Positions 34,755 through 46,920 of a DNA stretch of 64,000 nt are shown here, piece after piece. Every line of letters starts with the position of its first letter. Position 1 is the stretch's first letter. Below the pieces are notes generated by a model that was given only the letters and a program-made list of their open reading frames with translations, had not been told where the DNA came from and made no database searches. Both the position numbers and the translations under genes were made by a program. The stretch comes from Styela clava (lineage: Eukaryota > Chordata > Ascidiacea > Stolidobranchia > Styelidae), in assembly GCF_964204865.1 (NCBI RefSeq), contig NC_135253.1, positions 21,178,001 through 21,242,000 of the forward strand, given 5' to 3'.

Positions 34755-35560
34755 ACAAGAGAGCTACGCTTAAATGTATGGACACGTAGCGCCACCTAGT
34801 GACAAATTAGGATGACGCCATAGCACTCAAAACAACGAATCCAATGCAGCTCACCAGAATATTTGAAATAAATAAAAGTACTAGCTTTCTAGGAAAAAAT
34901 TCCATCTTCATCCGCTGAAAATTCCAAAGCAAATGGTCAAGTAATCAATAGGAAAAGCGTTTTTTTTTCATGGCGATTCGAAGAAGAATTCAAATAAGAA
35001 GAAGAAGAGTGCCAGCATAAGATCGTGCCAGCATAAAAACGATCGTTATGTTCACTTACGTGTCCAACAAGGAGGGAAATGATCTTCCCGACTTGACTTA
35101 CAGACAATAGACTTGATTACCGAGCCTTAGGTTCAAAATTTAATATGAATGAAAAACATTATATTTACAAACAAGAGAGCTACGCCCAAATATATGGACA
35201 CGTCTGTTCGCAGTACAGTACGATTTACCGTACCGTCAGATCACAGTCTACAAATATATTCACACCAAGCGAAGCAGTACAGTAGGACACAAAATGGCGT
35301 CCGATGCCCGCAGAACGTTCGGTGACGTCATAGCAAACAAAAACAAATCTCACAGAGCTAACAGAAATATTTGAAATAAATAAAAGTAATAGCCTTCTGG
35401 AGAAAAATTTCATCTTTAATCACTAAAAATTTCAAAGCAATTGGTCCAGTGATCTAAGAGAAAAGCGTTTTTTTAATATTTCCACTAGGTGTCCAAAAAG
35501 TGTCAAAGAACAACAAGAACAAGAATAACATAACAACAAAAAGATCGTTATGTCCACTAA
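34755..35560 (+). repeat. Tandem duplication of about 416 bp
   Basis: ACAAGAGAGCTACGC starts at 34755 and 35171. Both copies continue through ATGGACACGT, a (G)TGACG(C/T)CATAGCA stretch, AGAATATTTGAAATAAATAA / AGAAATATTTGAAATAAATA, AAAATT(C/T)CATCTT and AAGCGTTTTTTT. It is non-coding and diverged. Frames in the region are unsupported. Confidence 0.7.
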
Positions 35561-37734
35561 ACGTGTCCAATAACTGACGTCGATAACAAGTACTGAAATT
35601 GGTGTACCGGATAGAATCAAAAATCATGTGATGCTGTCTGGGCCGGATTTAGATGATAAGAGGCCTGTAAAATATTTCATGTTCTAGACCCTTCCGATAC
35701 ATATCCTCATGAAATCGAATGTGAATTTATAAGAGGCCCTTAATTCAGTGGTGTTCGGAGTCGTCTTTTCTTTTGTTGAAGCCAAAGTGACTATTATAGT
35801 CACTTTGTTTGAAGCGAGCGACTGCTGGTTACAGCAGATCGCCTCGAGATATTTTTTGTATTTTTTTCTCAATTTATTTAAACTTATCCTGAGTAATTCA
35901 ATAAATAGTCTTGCTGCACACTAACACAAAACTTATTTAAACCTAGTTCGACTTTTTCTTCCTTATAATATAGTGTTAGACTTATTTTATAGGTGCCGCT
36001 GCTCGATAACCAGTATTGGTTTTTCGCGTCTCCTTCACCCTTAAATATGGCCTATTTATAATATATTGCAATTTGTATGTTTGTGCCCATTTAAGTATGG
36101 TGGGAAATAATCTACTGATTACTAATTATGATATGCTATATACATTATAAAGTCACAAACATAAAATTACTTATGAAATTCTCGAACAATACTTCAAAAT
36201 TTGGAATTCACTTAAAAATTAATAACAGTTCAAAATTGAATGTCAAAGCCGCAAATGCTTGAGGCCCCTGGACTCCAGCATGTCTTGCCCAATGGTAAAT
36301 CTGGCACTGGTTGCAGCTTTCAAGACCGCGCGTAATTTCCCTGAATGTAGCTCTCTAAACACGTAATTTGCAGACCTGAATGCGGACATATCAGGCGCTA
36401 GTCTTGGCAAAGACGCTAGATTCTTAGAATGACATAAATTATTTAAAACGGTGAGTTTAGAGAGTATATGTGGATCGTTTTGCATATTATGTTCAGGTGC
36501 AGATAATACGTTGGTGACTTACTGTAGCTCATTCATTTTAGCCAACGATTCGTCATTGTCATATATATTATAACGAAAATTTATATCCATAAAAACTACA
36601 GTCGTGATTTCAGTAAGTACAAATGGGTCGGATAAAATAATTCGGTCAGCAGGATCCGGCACGCGGGCCGAAATTTGCCTACCCTGTCTTAACATATTTT
36701 CTAGCCAACAGAAGACAGTCTTCCATCACAAAGTGTTGTGTCAATGATGAACAATCTTGTCAAACTGCAAATAAGACAAACAACAAAGAGGAGGAAAAAC
36801 CTGACATTAAGAGTACTAGAATCTCTTTGCCTTACACAATGAATAAAAAGTAATTGCACAAATATACTTAAATACTAAAACGCCAATAATAAAACGCCGC
36901 CAGTGCGACTCGTTTGGCGATGGCAACTGCTACCATGACGTTTTTAATGACTAACAGCGTTCACTATTTAGTAGACAAGTTAGTTTACTACTGTAAACCT
37001 GTGTCGAAAGGTAAGATGCTTCCCATGCATGTGCAGAACATTCGGTAGAACTTAGTCTAAACGTTCAATAAGTCGCTGGAGCAAAACTTGAATCAGTCGA
37101 GTATAGAAATCTCTGTGTATACAAATAACATATACACATATATTACGTATACAATTCGCTTAATCTCAAGTACAAATATAAAAGAATATATGTATTAAAT
37201 CTCGTAATCAACAATCCGTTAATTACATTTTAATGACACCTGAATATTTTGAAGAGGATTTTAAACTCGGTACAAAGAATTTGTTAAATTTTATGGAGTT
37301 ACGCCTCATGAGTAAACAACTCAAATATTTCTGAGCGTATTTGCTTTATTACACACGGCCAGCCTTGAAGTTAAATTAAAACAAATTTCGTTTGTCGTTA
37401 CAAATGTGTGTAACATGCAAGGCCCCATTACAACAGTATTTATAATTCAATAAACTCGATCGGCTATATGTATGCAAAAGTGATTGGACAGACAATGAGA
37501 CTTGAGTAAGCTATATTACTCGAATATAACGCGTATCAGGCTGTTGTAAAAGTTCTGTTAATGTCGCTCAAGTAGGCTATAATAAACTATATTGAAATGT
37601 ACTTTTGGCACAAGTTTTTATTTCAATAACGATCATCGAATATTTTCAATGACTAAAAGGGTTTGTATAAAATAAAGGAAAAACTGCGAGGATTTCTGTA
37701 CATTACTCATGCTGTTAAAGGTAGAAATCTAGGC

Positions 37735-38013
37735 TAGTGTTCTTAAATCGTTTTCACCGTGGTATACACTTTTTCAATTATTCAAGAACTTTGTATACCT
37801 CACAAATACCAATGTTTATTTGATGAACATTTAATTTAGCACAGAATGTAAAATAAATAGCGAAAACTGACGATACTGCAATATCACCATGCAATCTAAT
37901 GGGCTACTTTCCGCAAGTTGTAAATGGCGTAAGTATATTGTCTATCAGTTGTATACCCTACTTGTGGCACTGTATACACTTGGGTATACCGTATACCCTG
38001 TTGAAGAGTACTG
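37735..38013. mobile_element. hAT-like MITE with perfect target duplication and visible empty site
   Basis: A 279-bp element beginning TAGTGTTCTTAAATCG and ending (minus) CAGTACTCTTCAACAGGG. It is flanked by perfect 8-bp copies atctaggc at 37727-37734 and 38014-38021. The sister tandem unit near 44520-44540 reads straight through the site with a single aatataggc and no insert. This supports both boundaries and target-site duplication. Confidence 0.88.
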
Positions 38014-38991
38014 ATCTAGGCAAAGTTAAATTGGTCACCAGTAAACTTTATAATTTGGTTGGACGATGTTGTTAATGAGGTTTTGCATACCTTCGGCTTG
38101 AGTCAACCAGACTCTTATTTACTCTTTTTAAAAAGGTGAACTCCTGGTCGTTTATTCTGCAATGTTAACATAGTGTGTTTATACGCCTCAACCATTGGGG
38201 CACTGTTCCAACATGCCTCGTCCAATCATTCAGATCGAGGAAAAGTTTCGCAACTTCGAAGGGGTACAATCTTCCTCAGGTTGCGAAACTACCCATCTGC
38301 ATTCCAGATGTTGCCATTCGTGGTATGAAGTTGAATTCCAACTCCTGATAGTATTTGGTTCAATATTTAAAACGAGAATATCGGTCAGAGACCGAAGACT
38401 TATCGATCGAAAGTTAGGGGATCCCCCAAAACAGAAACTGCGGTTTCAATTCGAAAAATTCTGCAAATCCGAACTGGATTGTTTCGATTAGTTTCCAGCC
38501 AATAGCCTATATACCAATCCTATATTTTGTGTCAAATACAACGGCTCTAACCCGGGTTGCGACGGCTATTCGAACACAGCCTAGCGATTTTTTGGTGAGG
38601 AATTCTGCAACCCCGAACCTGATAGACATAGATGGATATGGACATTGCTTAAACTTTAAAGAGTAATTATAGGTAACGAGATACGATCTCGCAGCGTGTA
38701 TTCTTCGCTTTGACTCAATAGCGTGGAAAATTTCTCGAAGGAAACTTGCGCATCGCGATGACGTCAAAGTTACAAGAGAGATATGGACCATGCTTAAAGA
38801 TTAATCACGAGATGCGATCTAGTGGTGTGTATCCTTCGCTCTGACTCACTAGCGTGAAAACTTGCGCATCGGACACGCACACACACATTCAGCGCGTTTC
38901 GAAAATCTCTCGCTTTGTAAAAATCCAGATCTCTTCATCACTAATTAATTAATAACTCGCTAATTATAAGACATAATCCATCCAAAATCAA

Positions 38992-39143
38992 TAGGCTCCT
39001 AATCCGAGATATGATGAATGCACATGCAAAATTTGGAGCAGATTCAACCACGCCTTCGTGAGATACCGCGTGCATCCAACACACAGACAGACAGACAAAT
39101 ACCTATCAACATACTTACCGATCTTAAGATCGATAAGTAATAA
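38992..39143 (+). repeat. RTE-like LINE 3' end or SINE tail (copy 2)
   Basis: Starts AGGCTCCTAATCCGAGATAT. It has ATGCACATGCAAAATTTGGA, a CACACAGACAGACAGACA tract and the same CTTACCGATCTTAAGATCGA end as 2337-2520. Confidence 0.65.
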
Positions 39144-41084
39144 CACTATAAAGCAAACCCCACAACTACCTTTTGACGGCCACAATTTTATAAGACCGAT
39201 CTCCTTTTGTACCTAGCATTCAGGGTGGAATTATATCTAATGTTGTAAAAAACGTAAGTTTTGAGATATTCATGTTTGTTTGTCATCTCCTACAAAATTC
39301 ATTACACCCTGATAGGGCAGAAATTTGTACGACCACCAACCTCTGTAACAAACAGATATACCTCACACGCTATAGATGTTACTTCCTCGTATTCAACAGT
39401 TTCAAACAGGCGTCCGAAATTTCATTCGAACCACCTATTTCTTTTGCCAAATACTCTATAAACTACTCTATAACTAATTGAAAACGTGTAAAACATTGTC
39501 ACTATGAGCTAGAATTCAAATCTTTATTCACTAGACTGTTTTTACTTTCATTTTATCCCTTCGGGACTGCTGCAACTGACATTTTTTTCTAAGACGTCGA
39601 CGTGAACGACAATAACATGCAGCAAAATTTCAAACGATACCTTTTTTAAGATGGTCCTATTTAGGTAATCGGTGTCGTTAAAGTTATGATAGAATCTACG
39701 ACATTCCGGGAACAAATAAAACTTTATGATATAGGTGTCAACGTGCCTCTTTTGTGAATCAGAGAGATAATAAAGTTAAAATCCCTTTTCAGGAGATTAA
39801 GGCAAGTGATATGTAACTATATTGTTACTCAGGTTGCAACACAAGAACATTCCTAATGCTGACAGTCGCGTGTCTCGAAGTTATATTTCGACGCCTAATA
39901 GTATTTCGTCAAATATTTTAAGTGACACGTTGACGCGACCCCCACAACTACCTTATGACGTCAACAGTTTTGTAAGACTGGTCGCCTTTTCTACCTAACA
40001 TTAAAAAGACTGAGTATGGAGATTTAATTATTTATTTTGTTCTTTTATGTCATGGCCTACGCAATTCAATCCAACTTGATTAAATGGGGAAGGTTTGTAC
40101 GACCACTAACCGCCGTGGTGAACAGATATAATTTATATTTTATACTCTATATTTGTTTATTTATCGTATCCACCAGCAGCGTTGAAAATTTGAGTGAAAC
40201 CAACTATTTCTTTTGCCAAATTATCTATAAAAACTAATTGAAATCTAATAAAACATCTCCACTATCAGCTAAAATTCAAATTTCATTTACTCGACTGATT
40301 TTACATTTTATTTACTGCTGCAACTGATAGTATCTCAGAGACTCAGACATGTCAGACAGCAATAGTTCGAAACCTTTACGTTCTTGAAACTATTTTGAAG
40401 CAATGCAAATTGTAAAATACAGTTAAGATGGGCCTATTCACATGTAGTTAAGGTTATGGTAGTATCCACGGCATTCCAGGAACGAATAAAACTTTACGAT
40501 ATAGCTAACAACAAGACGTTTTGGGGAATCAGAGCTATAATGAGGTTCAAACAATTTTTATTAAAAGATTTAGGCGAGTGCTATTGTATTTTCTTGGTTG
40601 TGAAACTGATTTATAGACGTCATTTCGTGACAAAAATCTATCCGCTCTGTTACATTGCGAAGATATTACATACTAAAAACAAAATTTTCTTCTATGGGTG
40701 AAATATATTTTACTTTCGAAAAAGTACTACGATCATGTAAAATTTGACGCTTCCTTGTGGACAAGCATATGGCCCTCGAACAGACAGTGATATTCTTTGA
40801 GTTGTATGCATTGTAAGATAATTTTAAAGCGTTTCTTGAAGAATTATTGCTTTGTGACTTTATACAAATTAAGAATATTTCGGCAGAATAAATATTTAAA
40901 AGTGTTGGTATAAAAAAATATGTTGTTTTCACTGTTCTTAGTATTCTTGTCCAGAAACATACTGCATGTTCAAAGTACAATTTTTATTCAAAGTCAAAAT
41001 ACTGTGGCATGTCAACTAATACCTCATTAATTTTGTCACAAAATGTCGCCATTGTAGTTTCATGATTGTTTCAGACTGGTGACA

Positions 41085-41725
41085 ACACTTACATTTGCAC
41101 CTGCGTACATTTGCACCCGGGTGCATTTGCACCCATGCACATTCACACCCACGTACATTTGCACCAACGTACATTTGCACCAACGTACATTTGCACCCGC
41201 GTACATTTGCACCCACGTACATTTGCACCAACGTACATTTGCACCCGCGTACATTTGCACCCGCGTACATTTGCACTCACGTATATTTGCACCAACCTAC
41301 ATTTGCACCCGCGTACATTTGCACCCACGTACATTTGCACCCGCGTACATTTGCACTCGCGTACTTTGCACCAACGTACATTTGCACCCGCGTACATTTG
41401 CACCCACGTACATTTGCACCAACGTACATTTGCACCCGCGTACATTTGCACCCACGTACATTTGCACCCGCGTACATTTGCACCAACGTACATTTGCACT
41501 CGCGTACATTTGCACCCACGTACATTTGCACCAACGTACGTTTGCACCCGCGTACATTTGCATCAGCGTACATTTGCACCCACTTACATTTGCACCTGCG
41601 TACATTTGCACCCACGTACATTTGCACCCACGTACATTTGTACCCGCGTATATTTGCACCCGCGTACATTTGCACCCACGTACAATTGCACTTGCGTACA
41701 TTTGCACTCATGCACATTAACATAG
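41085..41725 (+). repeat. 16-bp minisatellite, about 39 copies
   Basis: Unit CGTACATTTGCACCCR, 16 bp, nearly unbroken. One unit near 41362 is 15 bp. The last two or three bases vary (CCG, CCA, CAA, TCA, TCG) and partly form a higher-order trimer CCG-CCA-CAA. Since 16 is not a multiple of three, every frame gives the same 16-residue pattern and stays open for up to 236 codons. These frames are artefacts, not genes. A decayed stub of the array (CACATTTGCGACTACGTACC) sits at the matching place in the third tandem unit, 47890-47965. Confidence 0.95.
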
Positions 41726-42379
41726 CTCGAAGCTACGTACGTTTCATAATTCGAAGAAGCGAAGCTGTCATTCATTCTGGTAGAGGAATCCCCATATACA
41801 AATAGCATATACGAATCTCTCAATCCTAGACGAATACACCATATATATGTATTAAATCTCGCAATCAACATTCCTAGTTTTTGCGTTCTACTAAAAATAC
41901 GTTGATTCCAAATTCATATCTCCATCATTTTTGAACTTGTTACAAGGAATTCGTGGAATTTTATTAGCCTTCAACAGGGATGGCCAATACCGAATAGTTC
42001 ACTATTTCGAATACATTCGAAATTATTTTTTTCGAATATGAAATTTCGAATACTTCGAAAATAAAATTCACTAATTGAAGCTTATCTAAATGTATGTAGG
42101 AATTTCCATACAATAAGCAAGGGAATAACTGCTATCTACAACCTAGTTATATCACCAGGCATTTCATATTCGCAGATTATTGCAGTATATATTTTATATA
42201 CCTTGAGTCATGTTAACAGAATTGAATTAATACGGCAATAGTGGTTTCGGTGATGGATTTGAATATTTGCGCAACACAAAATCATCCTAGTAAAACGCCC
42301 ATACTTTTAAATATCAACCATTATCCAAATTATTTGCCAAAAAGCGGGATAAAGTATGAGTTATTTTTCCGACTTTTCT

Positions 42380-42985
42380 AATTCCACAGATCGCCGTTGT
42401 ATTTTGTAAATACAAAAATAGGAATCAAAAATTAATATTAATCGCGAGTTTGCCACACAATTTATGTCCACAGATTGCCGTGATATTGTGCCGAATATAA
42501 TTAGTTTTTGATTCTTATTTTCGCACTCACGAAAAAATTGTCACAAGTCGGAGAAAGAATTTATACTTTATCCCGCTTTTTGGGAACTAATTTGGATAGT
42601 GGTTGCCATTGATTTGTATTTAAAAGTATGGACTTTTTGCTAGGATGATTTTGTGCTGCGTAAAATATTCGAATCCATGACTGATACCACTATTTAAAAT
42701 GCCCTACCGTGTTAATTTAGTTCTATAATCATAACTCAAATGTTGGTAAATCGGGCAGTTTACCACACATTTTAAGGCCACAGATCGCCGTTGCATTTTA
42801 GAATTATAATAGTTTTATTATTTTGTAAATACGAATCCAAAATTAAATATAATTAGGCGGTTTACCACGTATTTCATGTCCACAAATACCCGTGGTATTT
42901 GGTATTAATACTTTCATTATTTTCTCAATATGAAAATAGGAATCAATATTTAATAATATCGGTCAGTTTACCACACATTTTATGT
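42380..42985 (+). repeat. Degenerate tandem repeat with CCACACATTTTATGTCCACA core
   Basis: Core copies at about 42385, 42452, 42752, 42866 and 42970. Each is followed by a variant of GATTGCCGTG(G)TATTTTG and a run like AATACGAATCAAAAATTAAT. Spacing is about 105-115 bp where adjacent. Confidence 0.6.
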
Positions 42986-43232
42986 CCACAGATTGTCCAT
43001 ACAACAATGAGTTACGTTGAATGGAATTAAATTAATACGACATGACATTTTAAATGCTGGTGCCAGTGAAGGATTGGAGTATTTTGCGCAACAAAAAATC
43101 ATCCTGGTAAAGGATCGATACTTTTAACTATCGTTATCAAAATTATTTGCCAGAAATTATTTTCTAATAAATCAACTTGTTTTTCCAACTTGTGCCAATT
43201 TATTGGATATGGTAACAATGACGGCTATAAAT

Positions 43233-43850
43233 ACCGTATTTCCCGGCTAATAAGTCCACATGGCAAATAGGACGATGTCTATTTTTAGCACTCAAAAAAG
43301 TTTTTTTTCCATATAGGCCTCCAATAAGACTGGTAGAAAGATGTGTCCCTGTGATATGCGCTAATAATTTTATATGTTTAGAACCAGATCATGTTAGTTT
43401 GGTAGAATCATACTCACAGAATTAACCATTTTAACAATTGAGCGGTAAATTTAAGTTGTAAAGCGGCAATCATTTTGGACAACCTATTAACCCGAATGTT
43501 AAAATAATTTTGGAATGTGATAAGTACTACACTGTACGTCCACGGGTTATTTCACAGCTGTGTTTTCCTGTCCCTGTCGTGTTCTGCTGAATCGACAAAA
43601 CGAAAGGGTCACAAATCACTTTCACTCGGTGGCCATGTTTCTCTTTAAAGTAACGATAACCGGCCTGGGATTAAATATCATGATTGGCAGACCCTAAGAC
43701 CCAAATATAAGGTTACACAAATCATGCTTGAGAAGACTAATAAGCAGGCCACATAGAAATAAAATAAACATACTTTCTCAATTAGACGCCCCCCAAAAAA
43801 AAATCAGGCCAAAAAATTGGGCCTAGAAAAGCGGTAATTGTCAATTTTTC
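43233..43850. mobile_element. MITE with ACCGTATTTCCCGGCTAATA end (copy 2)
   Basis: The left end ACCGTATTTCCCGGCTAATA and the right subterminal GGGCCTAGAAAAGCGG correspond to the element at 26201-26668, where the right arm reads GGGTCTAGAAAAGCGAC. The right terminus is eroded. It is nested inside the 2.2-kb hAT-like element. Confidence 0.65.
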
Positions 43851-46349
43851 GACGTGATGGAAATGAATTTGTAAATTAAAAGCCTCGTAGACGAATGTCG
43901 GCAATGTCCACCCACGCAAACGTGCAGATGTGTCGCAACACTATGCGACGTACGATCGCACAGAATATAAACAATCAAAGTGCCGATTCTATTTCATCGT
44001 CATTACAATACGTGAGACAGCGTAAAAAGTCGTTTGAAGATTCCCGTAAAACGAAACACCACGTTTACGGCGAAAAGTGGCTACTATTCGGAATTATTCG
44101 AAAATCAGCCAAAAAGGTATTCGAATACTATAATATTCGAATATATTCGAATATTCGATTCGTTTTGGACAACCCTGCCCTTCAATTATTTTTAGCCTAT
44201 TTGCTTTATTGGCCAAAACTAGCATTTTTAATCAGTCATCGTTGAGTAATTTTACTTCATTTAATACATCTGTGAGGGCCAAAACAATATATGGTGTCGA
44301 TAAATTCTCTTTAATATTTGGAACTCTACTATTACTTGAATATAGGGTATATCAAGCTATCGTAAAGTTTGCTGTTACAGTCGATCAAGCTTAAGCTATA
44401 TTAAAATATATTTTTAGCGCAAGTTTTCGTTTCAAAAGTGGTGATCGAATTTGTTCAATGACTGGGAGAGTTGGTAAAAATAAATAAAAAGTGTACATTT
44501 GGTAATGTTGTTGATGAAAGGAGGTAATATAGGCAAAGTTTAATTCGTCACAAGTAAACTTGTAAACTTCAAGATTAGATTGGACAATGTTTTTGATGAA
44601 CTTTTATATATCTTCGCGATGAACAAGATTTTCCAGACTATTATCTATTAGTTTAAAAAGGTGAACTCCTGATCGCTTATCCTACAATGTCAACATAGTT
44701 TGTTTCAATGCACAACACAATAAATGATTAGGACATTGTGCTAACATACCTTGTTCAATCATTCAGATCTAAGAAAAGGTTTGAACTTCGAAATTGGAAA
44801 TCTTGTTACTCAGGTTGCAAAACCACACCTTCTGAATATTTTCTCAAATATTATATATTTGTAACACTATGACGCGACCCCCACAACACTAATTGAAAGG
44901 CAGAAAATTTGTACGACCACCAAACACTGTCACAAACAGATATACACCTACACGCTATAGTTGTTAACTCATTGCATCCACCAGAAGCGTTAAACCAGCG
45001 TTCAAAATGAAACCAGCTATTTCGTTTGTCAAATTACAATAAAAACTAATTGAACCACATAAAACATTTTCACTATCGGCTAGATTTTAGCAATTTCATT
45101 TACTCGACTAATTTTACTTTCATTTTATCCCTCAGTTACTGCTGCAAATGATAGTATCTCTGAGACGTCAACATGAACGACAATAACATGCAGCAAAATT
45201 TCAAACGATACCTTTTTTACCTTGAAACTATTTTGAAGCAAGACAAATCGTAAAATACAGTAATGATGGTTCTATTTACATAATCGTGGTCGTTAACGTT
45301 ATGATAGAATTTACGTATTCCAGGAACAAATGAAACTTTATGATAGAGCTGTCAACAATAAGTTTTTGGGAATCGAAGATTTAATGAAGTTCAAACATTT
45401 TTTGTTAGAAGAATAGTGATTTGACGCTAACAATTGTATTTTCTTGGTTGTGAAACTCAGTTATGAGCGTCATATCGTGACAAAAATCAATCCATTCTGT
45501 TACAATGCTGTAGGTTCGAAGTTTTAACTGTGAAATACTTAAACAAGACTTCAAAATTCGGAAACCACTTAAAATGAATACCAGTTCAAAAATCGAATGT
45601 CGAAGTCTTGAGGCCCCTAGGCGCCAGCCTGTCCGGCGCAATGGTAAATCCGGCACCGGTTGCAGCATTCACGGCCGCGCGTAATGTCCTTGAATGTGAC
45701 TCTCTGAAAAACGTAATATGCAGACCTAAACTCGGACATATCAGACGCTGGTCTTGGCAAAGACGCTAGAGTCCTAAAATGACAAAAATTATTGAAATAG
45801 GTAAGTTCGAAGTATATGTGGCTCGTTTTGCATAATATATTCATGCGCAGATAATACTTGGGGAATTACTGTATTTATTTTAGCCGACGATTTAATATTT
45901 TCATTGATATTTTCAACGGGAATTTATATCCATAAAATCTATAGGCCTAGTCGTAATTTCAGTAGGCACAAGTCTGTCGGATGAAACACTTTGGTGAGCC
46001 GGATATGGCACGCGTGCCCGAAAACGCCGCCAGTGCGACTCGTGGGGCGATGACGTCACAAGCTCACGCAATCGATTATGAACTCATAACAAACCTTTAA
46101 AATTTATATGCTGATAACATTATTAGGTCACGAACAAATTTTAAATTGGAAATCTTGAACAATGTTACTATGACGTGCTATTGACTTCAGCATTTACTAT
46201 TTACTGCTGTACATTGGTGGCGAGAGAGATGCAACTCGCCGGCATGTGTAGAACTTAGTCAAAACGTTCCATAGTTTGATTGAGCAGAACTGTGAACAAT
46301 TTAAGTATGGAAATCGCTGTGTATACTCATAACATATACACACATATTA

Positions 46350-46920
46350 CAGGGTTTATCAAAAGTAAGTAGACACTTTTAATTTTCATTTGCTTTTCAA
46401 GTACTCATCGTGGAGCGTTCATTTCTTCAGAAAACATAGTATGGATAAGTAATAAAATTTAGGTATTCTTTGAATTTTTCGACAATCCCTGGAATGAAAA
46501 AAATATTAACCCAAGAATTATGGTTCAAAATTTTCGTTCGGCAATTTGGAATTAACTCGGCTCCTACACGACAAACAATTTATGTAATTTATTGTAAATT
46601 TATGAAAATTGGATCTGTAGTTCATGCACAAAGATCAGGAAGACCAAGGAACGGACGCTCTGAGAAAAACGTTCAGAGCCGAATTAATTTCAAATTCTCT
46701 GTTAAAAAGGCGTTAAATTCGCCTTACTGATTTATTTGCTTCTTGCCAAACAGCAATTTTTCACCTCCTTGTCATTCTGTTGGTTTTCGAAAAATGCAAA
46801 CACTACCTATATTTTACTACTCATCCATACTATGTTTACTGAAGAAATGAACGATTTATGATGAGTACCTGAAAAGCAAATTGAAATTAGAAGTGTAAAC
46901 TTACTTTTGAGACACCCTGA
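46350..46920 (+). mobile_element. Internally deleted mariner-like element with transposase N-terminus
   Basis: A 571-bp element with imperfect inverted ends of about 100 bp (CAGGGTTTATCAAAAGTAAG and TCAGGGTGTCTCAAAAGTAA), flanked by TA (46348-46349 and 46921-46922). A frame at 46470-46730 keeps the helix-turn-helix start of a mariner-type transposase: SAPTRQTIYVIYCKF, then GSVVHAQRSGRPR with the conserved GRPR hook. The catalytic DD(D/E) region is gone, so this is a dead, internally deleted copy. The corresponding place in the first tandem unit (near 37145) lacks the insert. Confidence 0.88.

Larger units (their letters stand above)
41975..44177. mobile_element. hAT-like element of 2.2 kb with nested insertions
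   Basis: Left end CAGGGATGGCCAATACCGAA, right end (minus) CAGGGTTGTCCAAAACGAAT. Both run into TTCGAATA-rich subterminal sequence. The flanks gccttcaa (41967-41974) and cccttcaa (44178-44185) match at seven of eight, and the sister units continue uninterrupted across the site. No intact transposase. The frame at 43895-44245 runs through the right terminus and is not a convincing protein. It contains a tandem repeat (42380-42985) and a nested MITE (43233-43850). Confidence 0.82.

Noticed and set aside
36243-36485. 80-aa minus-strand frame similar to one at 45617-45844
   Set aside because: Similarity comes from the large tandem unit; the frames shift relative to each other and show no conserved protein.
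41085-41725. CRISPR-like array
   Set aside because: Direct repeats are contiguous without unique spacers and the context is eukaryotic; it is a minisatellite.
41066-41805. Overlapping open frames of 66-236 aa on both strands rich in His, Thr, Cys, Val
   Set aside because: All are translations of the 16-bp minisatellite; identical motif in every frame shows no coding constraint.
43895-44245. 116-aa basic open frame in the 2.2-kb hAT-like element
   Set aside because: It runs through the element terminus into flanking DNA and shows no BED finger or catalytic motif.
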